A stretch of DNA of 64,000 bases from Brumimicrobium oceani (GTDB lineage: Bacteria > Bacteroidota > Bacteroidia > Flavobacteriales_D > Crocinitomicaceae). The position numbers and the translations under genes were made by a program. The notes under the pieces were generated by a model. The model made no database searches. It was not told the DNA's origin and worked only from the letters and a program-made list of their open reading frames with translations. This document shows, in pieces, positions 18,256 to 27,438 of this stretch (the stretch's first letter is position 1; each line of letters begins with the position of its first letter). The stretch lies in NCBI RefSeq assembly GCF_003143775.1, contig NZ_QFRJ01000016.1:1-64000 (forward strand), written 5' to 3'.

Positions 18256-18838
18256 GCTGTTCCAAATGAGAAAGCACCTTTAAAACCTGTGGCATAACCA
18301 AAGTCTTATTATCATTGTTGATGATAAATGTTGCGAGCTCTTTCTTTACATCATCATCCCACTGGTTTTTCATTCTTTGCTGAACTTCCTCTTCTGTGCT
18401 GTTGTCTCGATGAGTTACTCTTGCTATTCTAATATCTTTTGGTGCGGTAACAAGAACAGTAAAATCAAATGATTTATAGGCTCCTGTTTCAAAGAGTATA
18501 GCAGCTTCATTGAATACTAGCTTTTTGTTTTGAAGACTTGCCCATTCTTCAAATGTCGATCTAACGGCGGGATGAACAATTTGATTCAATGCTGCTTTTA
18601 AACTTTCGTCATAAAATATTTTACTGGCTAAAAACTCCCTGTTCAATTGATTATTGGAGTATGCTTCTTCACCAAAAACATCTTTGATATTCGCGCGAAC
18701 TGAAGCATTCTCGGTCATCAACAACTTTGCTTCATGGTCTGAATTGAAAACAGGGTAACCCAAGGCTTTTATGAGTTCGCAAACGATAGATTTCCCTGAA
18801 CCGATACCACCTGTTAATCCAATTTTTGTTATAGCCAT
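18248..18838 (-). CDS. coaE: Dephospho-CoA kinase
   Basis: The 196-residue protein opens with the P-loop GLTGGIGSGKS (residues 7-17), the hallmark of CoaE, and has the expected CoA-domain and lid residues (FNSDHEAKLL, NEAAILFETGAYKSFD, VTHRDNST). It phosphorylates the ribose 3'-hydroxyl of dephospho-CoA, the last step of coenzyme A synthesis. Its ATG touches the stop codon of the siaC-like gene upstream (one-base overlap), so it is translated from the same message as that pair, with no clear metabolic link. Confidence 0.95.
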   Translation of the reverse strand: MAITKIGLTGGIGSGKSIVCELIKALGYPVFNSDHEAKLLMTENASVRANIKDVFGEEAYSNNQLNREFLASKIFYDESLKAALNQIVHPAVRSTFEEWASLQNKKLVFNEAAILFETGAYKSFDFTVLVTAPKDIRIARVTHRDNSTEEEVQQRMKNQWDDDVKKELATFIINNDNKTLVMPQVLKVLSHLEQLI

Positions 18839-19221
18839 TAAATTTCTTCTACTTCAATCATTGTGAATGGAAGCGCTACAATTGCTTGGTAGTCTTCACC
18901 AGCTTCTTCGATATCACCATCATCTTTTTCAAAATACCAATTAACTCTTACTTCTGTTCCTTTTTCGTTGATGGATTCTAGCATTTTAAAAAGATCGAGC
19001 AAACATTTTGAAGAAGACGTGTTGAAGTACTCCAACTTCACATCGAATGTAGTAATCTCCTGAGGGGATTCACCATAGGATGCAATCCAATTGTTTAAGG
19101 GCTCATAAAACTCTACAGAGTTCTCAGGAATAGATCTCCCTAAAAGTTCTAAATTACCTTTCTCAAAACTGAAAGTTACACGTGGTGTTTTTGGTGTTGC
19201 TTCTAAATTTATATTCTCCAT
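18838..19221 (-). CDS. SiaC-family regulatory phosphoprotein (DUF1987)
   Basis: The 127-residue protein matches the SiaC family from end to end: ATPKTPRVTF at the start, LLGRSIPENSVEFYEPLNNW, and the core LEYFNTSSSK. In Pseudomonas SiaC the threonine at position 68 is phosphorylated; here Thr68 falls in the same FNTSSS context. In that system SiaB kinase and SiaA phosphatase set the phosphorylation state, and unphosphorylated SiaC activates the diguanylate cyclase SiaD. The gene for the SiaB-like kinase ends one base upstream. No cyclase is nearby, so the output partner is unknown. Confidence 0.9.
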   Translation of the reverse strand: MENINLEATPKTPRVTFSFEKGNLELLGRSIPENSVEFYEPLNNWIASYGESPQEITTFDVKLEYFNTSSSKCLLDLFKMLESINEKGTEVRVNWYFEKDDGDIEEAGEDYQAIVALPFTMIEVEEI

Positions 19222-19222
19222 T

Positions 19223-19786
19223 TTATTGCTTAATTTTTACTTGTAAACAAAAGAAACTGTATTTATCGCTTATAGGCATAAAACTGTATTCTAACTTGTT
19301 TCCAGATTTTCTTGCGATGTCAATCAGTCCTAAACCGGCAGTTCCTTTGCTAGAAAGCTGTCCTTTACTTAAAACTGAAATATATAATTCTCTTAATTCT
19401 TCTTTTCCTAAACTATTAATGTTACTAATTTTTCCCTCTAACTCTTCCGCTTTGTCCTTGGTTATATAATTACCAGTTTTAATTTCGTAGTAATCAGCTG
19501 GGTTCGAAATGCAGAGGATGGAAGCGTTTTTGATTTGATGTTCAGTTTGCCCATCAATTTTTATAATCTCCTCCTCGCTGTGGTGATACAAGTTTTGTAA
19601 GCATTCAACTAAAACGCTGTAAACTTTTTTGCGCGTCTTCGTGGACTCTTCAGAATAATCAAGTTTTGACTCCATGATTTGCAGAACAGAGTTCAAAAGG
19701 TCTGCAGTAACCAACCCTTTAAAAGAGACAATAGCATTATTGCGTTCCATGGATTGGTAAAGCTCATAAATTGAATTAATTGACAT
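19223..19786 (-). CDS. SiaB-family protein kinase
   Basis: The 187-residue protein has a GHKL-type ATPase fold: an N-box-like helix (SVLVECLQNLYHHS, about 61-74) and a G-box-like loop (GTAGLGLIDIARKSG, about 149-163). This is the make-up of SiaB (DUF6272), which phosphorylates SiaC on a threonine. It is the first gene of a kinase-target-coaE operon. No phosphatase of the SiaA/PP2C type is in the window, so the reversing enzyme must be encoded elsewhere if the switch works as in Pseudomonas. Confidence 0.87.
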   Translation of the reverse strand: MSINSIYELYQSMERNNAIVSFKGLVTADLLNSVLQIMESKLDYSEESTKTRKKVYSVLVECLQNLYHHSEEEIIKIDGQTEHQIKNASILCISNPADYYEIKTGNYITKDKAEELEGKISNINSLGKEELRELYISVLSKGQLSSKGTAGLGLIDIARKSGNKLEYSFMPISDKYSFFCLQVKIKQ

Positions 19787-20061
19787 TTGAAATAATATTG
19801 CTTCTCAATAATTAAAATTTTGTACTGACGGAAACACAATGAAAAATGATCTAAAGTTATTTAGACTTTATTACCAAGGTTATTTATTGGATAAAATTCT
19901 TCGGATTCCCCCTGTCAGCAAATGCAAATATAAACTTTTGTTATTCATCAACACCTGAAAGAATGATTTTTATGCTTGTGATATTTTTAATGCAACATTA
20001 TTGCAGGAGTGATATAAAATGGATACATTTGTCTACTTTTTTATAATAAAAGATTATTTAC

Positions 20062-20802
20062 ATGGCACAGCAGAAGGGTGAATGGTTTGAAACTTGGTTC
20101 GATACAAGGTATTATCACATTTTATATCAAAATAGAGATTTCTCAGAAGCGGAAAGGTTTATAAATAACCTTTTGGACGACCTTGATTTATCAAAAAGTG
20201 CCAATTGTTTAGATTTAGCTTGTGGCAAAGGACGCCACTCTGTTTTTATCAATAAGAAAGGATTTAAGGTTACTGGAGTAGACTTGTCTCAAAACAGTAT
20301 TAGTGAAGCAAAGCCTTTCGAAAATGATTCCCTTTCTTTTGATACGCATGATATGAGGGAAGTGTACAAAGAAAATACTTTTGATGTTGTATTTAATTTA
20401 TTCACCAGTTTTGGTTATTTTGACGATTATGAAGATAACGCTAAAGTCCTGAATTCTGTGCATAAAATGCTGGTAGCGGACGGGCTATTGGTTATTGATT
20501 TTATGAATGCTGATTTTGTATTAGATAATCTGGTGAAAAAAGAAGTGAAAACTCTCGATAATATCGACTTCCGTATCACAAAATCTTACGATGGTAGGCA
20601 CATATTTAAAGATATTAATTTTTCTGATGAAGGCAAAGAGTACCATTTTCAAGAAAAAGTACAAGCCATAAAAAAAGACGAATTTGAAATGTTATTGAAG
20701 GAGTCTGGATTTGAAATTGAAAAAATCTACGGAGACTTTTCTTTGTCACCATTCAGCAAGGAGAAGTCTGATCGTTTAATTATTATCGCTAAGAAAAAAT
20801 GA
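20062..20802 (+). CDS. Class I SAM-dependent methyltransferase
   Basis: The 246-residue protein has the S-adenosylmethionine-binding glycine loop CLDLACGKGRHS (about residues 50-61), motif II acidic residue in VTGVDLSQNS and a later TFDVVFNLFTSFGYFDD motif. The substrate cannot be told from sequence. It starts with MAQQKGEWFETWFDT, a beginning I associate with small-molecule methyltransferases of this clade. Its last four bases overlap the ZIP transporter start (ATGA), so the two are co-translated. The 275 bases before it hold no gene. Confidence 0.85.
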   Translation: MAQQKGEWFETWFDTRYYHILYQNRDFSEAERFINNLLDDLDLSKSANCLDLACGKGRHSVFINKKGFKVTGVDLSQNSISEAKPFENDSLSFDTHDMREVYKENTFDVVFNLFTSFGYFDDYEDNAKVLNSVHKMLVADGLLVIDFMNADFVLDNLVKKEVKTLDNIDFRITKSYDGRHIFKDINFSDEGKEYHFQEKVQAIKKDEFEMLLKESGFEIEKIYGDFSLSPFSKEKSDRLIIIAKKK

Positions 20803-21575
20803 GTTTAATTTGGGGAACTGTCCTTTTAATAGGTTCGGTGTTATTAGGAGGAGGTTTAGTTGTGTTTTTACAGAACTTAAACAAGGGTAAACTTATAAAA
20901 GTTCTACTTTCATTAAGTGGAGGTTTTCTTTTAGCAATTGCATTTATTCATTTCATACCAGAAATATATGCTCATGGATCCGAAGGGGTAGGCTATTACA
21001 TCTTGCTTGGGTTTCTTGTTCAATTGTTTTTGGAATATTTTTCTGGCGGAATTGAGCACGGACATATTCACGCCAAAGACACGAAAGGAACAGTTCCCTG
21101 GTCTTTGTTTATAGCCCTTAGTTTTCATTCGTTTTTTGAAGGGATGCCTTTAGAGGCTCAATTCCTAGGTGAAGCAGGCACTCAATTAATGGATCATGTG
21201 GGACACAACCATTCGCACGTTCACTCTCATGCTAAAGGCGAAGGTGTTCAGGGCTTACTTTTGGGAATTGTCCTGCATAAAATTCCCGTTGCAATCGCAT
21301 TGATGACTTTATTACTGGCCTCCGGATTTAAAATGACAAAGGCTTGGTTGATCCTAATTGCTTTTGCGCTTATGGCACCGCTAGGAATGTTAGTTGGCCA
21401 TTATGGTGCTCAAAATTCATTATTGAATCTCGAAATTATTTTAGCTGTAGTAGTGGGTATGTTTTTACATATTTCTACAACTATTATTTTTGAGTCCACT
21501 GAAAATCATAAGTTCAATTTTATAAAACTCATAAGTTTACTAGTGGGTGTAGGACTAGCGATTTTAGCAATTTAG
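20799..21575 (+). CDS. ZIP-family divalent metal transporter
   Basis: The 258-residue protein has about eight hydrophobic helices and the ZIP metal-site residues: HFIPEIYAHG, SFHSFFEGMPLEA (His-x3-Glu type) and HKIPVAIAL (the HxxP element). Between helices three and four is a variable histidine-rich loop (DHVGHNHSHVHSHAKGEG), a usual zinc-sensing feature. It imports zinc or another divalent metal through the inner membrane. It is coupled to the methyltransferase gene. Its stop overlaps by four bases the stop of the converging GH3 gene. Confidence 0.9.
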   Translation: MSLIWGTVLLIGSVLLGGGLVVFLQNLNKGKLIKVLLSLSGGFLLAIAFIHFIPEIYAHGSEGVGYYILLGFLVQLFLEYFSGGIEHGHIHAKDTKGTVPWSLFIALSFHSFFEGMPLEAQFLGEAGTQLMDHVGHNHSHVHSHAKGEGVQGLLLGIVLHKIPVAIALMTLLLASGFKMTKAWLILIAFALMAPLGMLVGHYGAQNSLLNLEIILAVVVGMFLHISTTIIFESTENHKFNFIKLISLLVGVGLAILAI

Positions 21576-22702
21576 TTTTGTGACGGAAATAAATCTCCTT
21601 CTGTACATAGTTTAGCGCGAATAATTCGTTTACAGGCTAAGTCAACTTTTTCTTTAAAGGCTAAGCTCGACTTGTATTTTTCTAGAATCTCTTTATGAGC
21701 TTTTGCAGCGTTTAAAGGCATAAGAAGAATGTCTACTCCTGCATCAATTGCTTTTACATTTGATCCTGGAATGGTGGAAACCCCCAACATATTCATGGCA
21801 TCGGTTACGATGAGTCCCTCAAAATGGAGGCTATCTCTTAATAGGTCTGTAACAATCTCTTTTGAAATAGATGAAGGCTGGCCTTGGGTATTGAACGGAG
21901 AATCGTTATCTACTGCGATGTGTGCAATCATAATGCTTACGACGCCATTCTCAATTAATGGAGGATAGTTTTTAACTTCCTTCATTTCTCCTTTGATATA
22001 GACTAATTTTTTATGGGTGTCACCTTCCACATAACCGTGTCCTGGGAAATGTTTAGCTGTTGCTATGATGTTGTGCTTTTGTGTTTCCTGAATAAATGCA
22101 TTTGACCAAGGAATAACACTGTCTGGTTCATGACCAAAACTTCTCCAGCCTACCGTTTTGTTTGGAGACATATCAACTACAGGTGCAAAATTGTAGTTAA
22201 TTCCAATCTCGTTTAAATCTTTTGATATCGTCCGCGCAACTGCTTTAACTTCTTTAACTGTTCGTAATGTGTTAGCCTTGGCAACAGGAGTAGAATTCTT
22301 TATTTTTCTGTTCACTAGACTTGCTTCTGCATCTGCACTATATAAAAAGGGAAGGGAACCGGCTTCTTTATTCCACGTGTTGTATTTTTTTACCCAAGTG
22401 GTAAACTCATCTTTTGTACCGTTTAACAATAACAAGCCGCCTATTTTTTTGTCTTTCACCAACTGATCAATAGTTGCTTCTGTCTGTCCGTATGGCCCTA
22501 TTGCTGGCATAATGAGTTGGGCTACTTTTTCAGCTTCAGATAGCTGATTGAATTGTTGAAGTACAGCTTCGTTTAATTTTGGATTGTACGTGTGAAAGTC
22601 CGTTAATTTGAATTTTAAATCTTGTGCACTCAAAGAAGCTGAGAACATAGCTGAAAGTAGCATGATTATTTGAAAAATACGCATTTGTAATATGTTTGAC
22701 AT
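21572..22702 (-). CDS. Glycoside hydrolase family 3 protein (NagZ-like)
   Basis: The 376-residue protein has a signal peptide (MRIFQIIMLLSAMFSASLSA) and the GH3 barrel with ATAKHFPGHGYVEGDTHKKL, which contains the KH(F)PGHG substrate loop and the DxH dyad used as acid/base in NagZ-type beta-N-acetylhexosaminidases. The nucleophile region is GLIVTDAMNM. Many Bacteroidota homologues carry an extra serine-hydrolase domain; here only the barrel exists. A role in peptidoglycan or chitin-fragment breakdown is inferred. ATG at 22702 shares a base with the upstream OsmC stop (TAATG); the alternative ATG at 22684 fits the signal peptide better. Confidence 0.85.
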   Translation of the reverse strand: MSNILQMRIFQIIMLLSAMFSASLSAQDLKFKLTDFHTYNPKLNEAVLQQFNQLSEAEKVAQLIMPAIGPYGQTEATIDQLVKDKKIGGLLLLNGTKDEFTTWVKKYNTWNKEAGSLPFLYSADAEASLVNRKIKNSTPVAKANTLRTVKEVKAVARTISKDLNEIGINYNFAPVVDMSPNKTVGWRSFGHEPDSVIPWSNAFIQETQKHNIIATAKHFPGHGYVEGDTHKKLVYIKGEMKEVKNYPPLIENGVVSIMIAHIAVDNDSPFNTQGQPSSISKEIVTDLLRDSLHFEGLIVTDAMNMLGVSTIPGSNVKAIDAGVDILLMPLNAAKAHKEILEKYKSSLAFKEKVDLACKRIIRAKLCTEGDLFPSQN

Positions 22703-23106
22703 TAATAATTAAATTCAATATTTACCTCTATTTCTGATGAAACGCTCTTCGCCACAGGGCAGTTCTTGGCTGCTGTTTCTATTCTTCTTTTATCTTTCTC
22801 GTTCCAGTTGTTACTGCTCAGGTCTAAAACGATTTGTAAACCACCAATTCGCCTAGGCTTGTCCATCATTATTTTCTCTACCTCGCCCTTACAGTCCTTG
22901 AAGTCAATAGCATGCTGTTCACAGTAGATACCTATTATAGTAATCATGCAGTTAAGGTAGCCAGCCGCGAGCAAGTCAGTTGGAGAAAACCTAGTTCCTT
23001 TACCGTTGTTGTCTAAGGGAGCATCTGTTTCAATAATTGTGCCTGATTTCTGATGAGTTGTCGAAATTCGTAAATCTCCTAAATAGGAAGAACTTATTTT
23101 TTTCAT
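22702..23106 (-). CDS. OsmC-family protein (peroxide-reducing)
   Basis: The 134-residue protein has the family pattern: the first catalytic cysteine in AAGYLNCMITIIGIYCEQHAI and the second in ETAAKNCPVAKSVSSEIEV, and RFSPTDLLAA before them. OsmC/Ohr proteins reduce organic hydroperoxides, usually with lipoyl or thiol cofactors. It lies in the same unit as the GH3 gene and head to head with lipoyl synthase, which is suggestive because Ohr-type enzymes are recycled by lipoylated proteins. That link is inference. Confidence 0.87.
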   Translation of the reverse strand: MKKISSSYLGDLRISTTHQKSGTIIETDAPLDNNGKGTRFSPTDLLAAGYLNCMITIIGIYCEQHAIDFKDCKGEVEKIMMDKPRRIGGLQIVLDLSSNNWNEKDKRRIETAAKNCPVAKSVSSEIEVNIEFNY

Positions 23107-23122
23107 AGTCCGTTATATTGCT

Positions 23123-23130
23123 TATTTTTG
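23123..23130 (+). promoter_or_regulatory. -7 promoter element for lipA
   Basis: TATTTTTG fits TAnnTTTG and lies 102 bases before the proposed lipA start at 23232. A -33 element is not clear. Confidence 0.4.
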
Positions 23131-23231
23131 CAGGTGAAAATTATATTACAAAAATAGTATTTTCTTTGATGGAATGAATGGAATAGTGCATTTCATTGAA
23201 TGAATATAAGAACCTTAATAAATTAGGTGAC

Positions 23232-24125
23232 ATGTCAATAGTAGAAGAGCCAAGACAAACGAAAATTAAAAAGCCTAAGTGGTTACGGGTCAAGTTGCCA
23301 ACGGGAGAATCCTACAGAAATGTGAGGAAATTGGTGGATGAACACAAGTTGCATACGATTTGTGAGAGCGGGAGTTGTCCTAATATGGGTGAATGTTGGG
23401 GGGAAGGAACAGCAACATTTATGATTCTAGGAAATATTTGTACACGTTCTTGTGGTTTTTGTGCCGTTCAAACCGGACGTCCCGAAGAAGTTGATCTTTT
23501 TGAACCGGGTCGAGTGGCTAACTCTGTTAAGTTAATGGGAGTGAAGCACGCCGTAATTACCTCTGTTGATAGGGATGATTTGAAAGATGGAGGGGCTAAT
23601 ATTTGGGCGCAAACAATTCGAGCGATAAGAAAACAATCTCCAGGTACAACCTTAGAAACTCTTCTTCCGGATTTTGCTGGAAAATGGGAGAACTTAAAAA
23701 TTGTAACTGATGTTGCTCCAGAAATTGTGTCTCACAATATAGAAACAGTTCGAAGATTGACAAAAGAGGTTAGGATTCAAGCGAAGTACGACCGTAGTTT
23801 AGAAGCACTTTTTAGAATTAAAAAAGCGGGTATGCGCACGAAGTCTGGAATAATGCTAGGCTTAGGAGAAACCCATGAAGAGGTGCTAGAGTCCATGCAG
23901 GACTTAAGAAGTGTGGGAACTGATATTGTTACTATTGGTCAGTATTTGCAGCCAACACCTAAGCATCTCCCAGTTGCAGAGTTTGTTACACCTGAGCGTT
24001 TTGAAGAATATAAACGAAAAGGGATTGAAATGGGTTTTAGATATGTAGAGTCGGGGCCACTGGTGAGATCTTCTTACCGCGCTGAGAAACATATATTTGA
24101 CATGGAAGAAGCTCAAAAGATTTAG
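23232..24125 (+). CDS. lipA: Lipoyl synthase
   Basis: The protein has 297 residues from ATG 23232; an upstream TTG at 23196 would add twelve residues that do not resemble the family. It carries both LipA cluster motifs, [12 protein letters not shown] for the auxiliary iron-sulfur cluster and CTRSCGFC for the radical-SAM cluster, and the essential RSSY near the C terminus. It inserts two sulfur atoms into octanoyl groups on 2-oxoacid dehydrogenase and glycine cleavage proteins. The lipB gene is not adjacent. Start uncertainty is minor. Confidence 0.95.
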   Translation: MSIVEEPRQTKIKKPKWLRVKLPTGESYRNVRKLVDEHKLHTICESGSCPNMGECWGEGTATFMILGNICTRSCGFCAVQTGRPEEVDLFEPGRVANSVKLMGVKHAVITSVDRDDLKDGGANIWAQTIRAIRKQSPGTTLETLLPDFAGKWENLKIVTDVAPEIVSHNIETVRRLTKEVRIQAKYDRSLEALFRIKKAGMRTKSGIMLGLGETHEEVLESMQDLRSVGTDIVTIGQYLQPTPKHLPVAEFVTPERFEEYKRKGIEMGFRYVESGPLVRSSYRAEKHIFDMEEAQKI

Positions 24126-24287
24126 AGTTGTATATTTTTTGAACAATCTTGGATGGACCGTGTTTATTACTTGAACAAATTGATATAATTTTATAAATGA
24201 TTAAATAGGCGTTAAAAAGTTGTAAAATATTTGAATTTTTTACTTAAATTGGCGCTTTGGTATAGATGTGAAACCGAAAGTATTATT

Positions 24288-27200
24288 ATGAATATGAAAC
24301 GAAATAAGTTGATTCTGGGAGGTCTAGGAGTTGTCGCTATTGCAGCAGCAGCCTTTGTTACTCCAAGTGTTTTGGAAAAAGAGGGAGACGTAAGGTACTC
24401 CCAAGAGAGAGGTTCTTTGGAAGCTTTAACAGGTGGGAATGGTTTCAGAGAATGGGTGAAAACTACAATGGTTGACGTCGAAACAGGCGAAATGATTGAA
24501 AGTAATAAGTTGAACCAAATCTTGAAACAACATCAAGAAGTATCACAAACGAAAGCCATTTCTGTAGAGTGGACTGAGTTGGGGCCTGATAATATCGGAG
24601 GTCGAACTCGTGCAATCTTGGCAGATCACACCAATTTAAATTACGTGTGGGCAGGTGGTGTTTCTGGTGGTTTGTATAAATCAGAAAACCGTGCTAACAA
24701 TTGGAGTAGAGTAGAAAATTTCCCTGGTGGGCAGTTTATTTCTTCTATTGCTCAGGATTCAGAAGGGAATATATATGTAGCGACTGGTTCTATTGATGAA
24801 AGTTGGGACGGACAAGGGTTGTTTGTAACTCCTGACGGAGGAGCAACTTGGCAACAAGTACCAGGAACTTCAAACTTTTCTAGAATTAATAGAGTAGCAG
24901 CGACCGAAGCAAGTCCTGTAGTTTATTTTACGCACACATCTGGTTTGAAAAAATACACTTTCGGAGGATCGGTTGAAAATGTGGCTTCCTTTGGAGGTAC
25001 AGGGGCAAAAACCCTGGCGTATTCTGCTGATGGGAAAGTTATTGTTGTGACTTCAAATAACTTTGAAACGTGGGTTTCAACGGATTGGGGGCAAAATTTT
25101 CAGGTAGTTTCTGCTCCTGGAAACGTACCAGGTAAGTTATCGCAATCAGGATATGGAAGAATCGAATTCGCCGTTTCATCCAAGAAGTCTGATGGAACTT
25201 ACTCCATATATGCAGCAACTTCTTCTTCGAATAATCAAGGTCAATGGATTTCTCTAGATAATGGAGCTTCATGGCATAAACACACTGCTGCAACTCCAGC
25301 GGATGTAAATAACGGTGTGATTGATTATAGAGGACAAGGTACTTACAACAACGTCGTGAGTTTTGATCCTACGGATGTAAACCGTGTGATTGTTGGTGGT
25401 ATCGACTTACATGAATGGAAAAAACAAATTAACAATCCACCTTCAGGAGGATGGAATAAAATTTCTATTTGGTTTACTAGTCCAACAAGTCCACTATACG
25501 TTCATGCAGATAACCATGAATTAAAATGGGACAGCAGTAATAGATTATACATTGGTAACGATGGAGGTATTGGAGTTTCTTTGGATCAAGGACAAACTTT
25601 TTATCCGGCAAACAGAGGTTACAACATTACACAGTTCTACGCATTCGCTCATGATAAAAATGGTGCTGTTATAGGAGGAACTCAAGATAATGGTTCTCTT
25701 TATAACAATTTGCGTAATGCAACTTACAAGGAGTTTAGACAAGTTTCAGGAGGTGATGGTTTTACCGCTGAAATCTCTTTCTTCAATCCAAACGTGTTGT
25801 TTACAAGTTTGTACGCTAATAGTTTTTTCAGAAGTCCTGATGGAGGGGTAACAATGAGTCCTTTCACACCAAATTTACCTGGATACGGACCTTTTGAATT
25901 AGGAAGTCCGGAACACCCTTTCCATTCACAATTTCACATGGGTGAATATTACGATACAGATTCAGAAGATTCTTTAATTTATGTTCCACTTGCAAGTTAT
26001 GCTGTGGGGGAAACGATTAGAATTCCAAGTAGAGCAACTGGTGATACGATAGAATATGTTACACCAATACCTGTTCAGTTTGATGATACCTTACTTTACG
26101 ATCCATCTTTAACAACTGTGGAATACGAAGTCGAAGATACTTCAGGAATTATTTATGACTTGGGTGTATATTCTTACACACACTTGCCTTCTTCTTCTGG
26201 AAGTACTCCTCCAGCTGTTGATGATTCAATTTTAGTATACGTGCCTAACGGTCCTGATACTGTTGTTGTCGCTGCTGTTAATCCTTATAACTTCTACTAT
26301 GGTTCAAACAGTGCAGGCCCTGGAGTTACTCCATTTGGAAAAGATACTATTGGCTTAGATATCGCTTGGGATACACTTACGGTTCAAGACCCTTACCAAT
26401 CGTGGTTTGTATTTAGTACGACCAAAAACAATGGTGAGATATGGGGGACTAGAGATGCTTTAAGATTCTCTGCTTCAAACATCAAGTGGGTTCGTTTAAT
26501 GGAAGGAATCGGTAGTGCAGGTAATTTAGATGTAGCCTTTAGTAAGGATTTAAATAATATGTATGTTACTGCTGGTAGTTCTGTATATAGCCTAGAAGGG
26601 TTAGGTAAAGTTTATTCTTCGGATGCAGATTTCAAAGCTAAATTAGATATCGACGAAGGTGCCACGGCAACAGTTAAGAAAACTTTAAGAACTGGATCTT
26701 TCTCTGGTGTAGCTGTTAATCCAAATGATGAGAACGATGTAGTCGCTGTTCAAATGTTTAATGGTTCTGTTTACCGTTCATCAAATGCAGCATCGGCATC
26801 ACCGACAATGTCACTAGTAGGTACTCAGAATGGTATGGCATTTTACGATGTAATTATAGACAGAAATGATAGTGATATTTTATTCGCGTCTACTTTCGCT
26901 GGTGTTTCGATGTCAGAAAACGGTGGAGCTACGTGGACGGATGTTTCTGACCCACGTTTTGCAGGAGTTCCAACATATGAAATTCGTCAAGCATGGAGAA
27001 CTTACGCTGAAGGGAATAACATACCAGGTAAAATATTCATGGGATCGTTTGGTCGAGGAATTTGGTCTACTAGCGCAGTATTGAATGTTTCATCTAATGA
27101 TCCAATTCAAGATGTGGATGTAGAGAAGCCTTTTAAATTGGAGCTTTATCCAAATCCTGCACGTTACAATTCAACTTTAGTTGTTGACTTAAAAGACAGT

Positions 27201-27383
27201 AAATTGCTAGATATCCAGTTCTATAATATTTCTGGACGCTTAGTAAAAAGAATTCAAAAAACGGATGCGCACGTAGGTCGTAATGAAATCGGATTCAGTG
27301 CTTCAGAGCTTCCTCAAGGTACTTATATTATTAGAGTACAAAGTGGTAGTCAAGTTGAAAACACGAAGTTTGTAAAAATGTAA
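24288..27383 (+). CDS. Large secreted beta-propeller protein with T9SS sorting domain
   Basis: From ATG 24288 (or 24294) the protein has about 1030 residues, with an N-terminal signal segment (LILGGLGVVAIAAAAFVTP). The first half contains repeats of the sialidase/VPS10 (BNR) type with Asp-box-like elements: TPDGGATWQQ, SLDQGQTFYP, SPDGGVTMSP and SENGGATWTD. These build beta-propellers that bind glycans or proteins. Residues from about 520 to 720 form an irregular insert. The C terminus is a type A sorting domain (LYPNPARYNSTLVVDLKDS, then LPQGTYIIRVQSGS, KFVKM), so it is secreted or surface-anchored through T9SS. Enzymatic activity is not evident. It is a single gene with its own terminator. 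Confidence 0.85.
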   Translation: MNMKRNKLILGGLGVVAIAAAAFVTPSVLEKEGDVRYSQERGSLEALTGGNGFREWVKTTMVDVETGEMIESNKLNQILKQHQEVSQTKAISVEWTELGPDNIGGRTRAILADHTNLNYVWAGGVSGGLYKSENRANNWSRVENFPGGQFISSIAQDSEGNIYVATGSIDESWDGQGLFVTPDGGATWQQVPGTSNFSRINRVAATEASPVVYFTHTSGLKKYTFGGSVENVASFGGTGAKTLAYSADGKVIVVTSNNFETWVSTDWGQNFQVVSAPGNVPGKLSQSGYGRIEFAVSSKKSDGTYSIYAATSSSNNQGQWISLDNGASWHKHTAATPADVNNGVIDYRGQGTYNNVVSFDPTDVNRVIVGGIDLHEWKKQINNPPSGGWNKISIWFTSPTSPLYVHADNHELKWDSSNRLYIGNDGGIGVSLDQGQTFYPANRGYNITQFYAFAHDKNGAVIGGTQDNGSLYNNLRNATYKEFRQVSGGDGFTAEISFFNPNVLFTSLYANSFFRSPDGGVTMSPFTPNLPGYGPFELGSPEHPFHSQFHMGEYYDTDSEDSLIYVPLASYAVGETIRIPSRATGDTIEYVTPIPVQFDDTLLYDPSLTTVEYEVEDTSGIIYDLGVYSYTHLPSSSGSTPPAVDDSILVYVPNGPDTVVVAAVNPYNFYYGSNSAGPGVTPFGKDTIGLDIAWDTLTVQDPYQSWFVFSTTKNNGEIWGTRDALRFSASNIKWVRLMEGIGSAGNLDVAFSKDLNNMYVTAGSSVYSLEGLGKVYSSDADFKAKLDIDEGATATVKKTLRTGSFSGVAVNPNDENDVVAVQMFNGSVYRSSNAASASPTMSLVGTQNGMAFYDVIIDRNDSDILFASTFAGVSMSENGGATWTDVSDPRFAGVPTYEIRQAWRTYAEGNNIPGKIFMGSFGRGIWSTSAVLNVSSNDPIQDVDVEKPFKLELYPNPARYNSTLVVDLKDSKLLDIQFYNISGRLVKRIQKTDAHVGRNEIGFSASELPQGTYIIRVQSGSQVENTKFVKM

Positions 27384-27406
27384 TAAAACTGATCTTTATA
27401 ATTCAG

Positions 27407-27438
27407 ACAGCCTTCCATAATTGGGAGGCTGTTTTTTT
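27407..27438 (+). terminator. Terminator of the large T9SS cargo gene
   Basis: Stem ACAGCCTTCC / GGGAGGCTGT with loop ATAATT and seven T residues, 24 bases after the stop. Confidence 0.9.
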
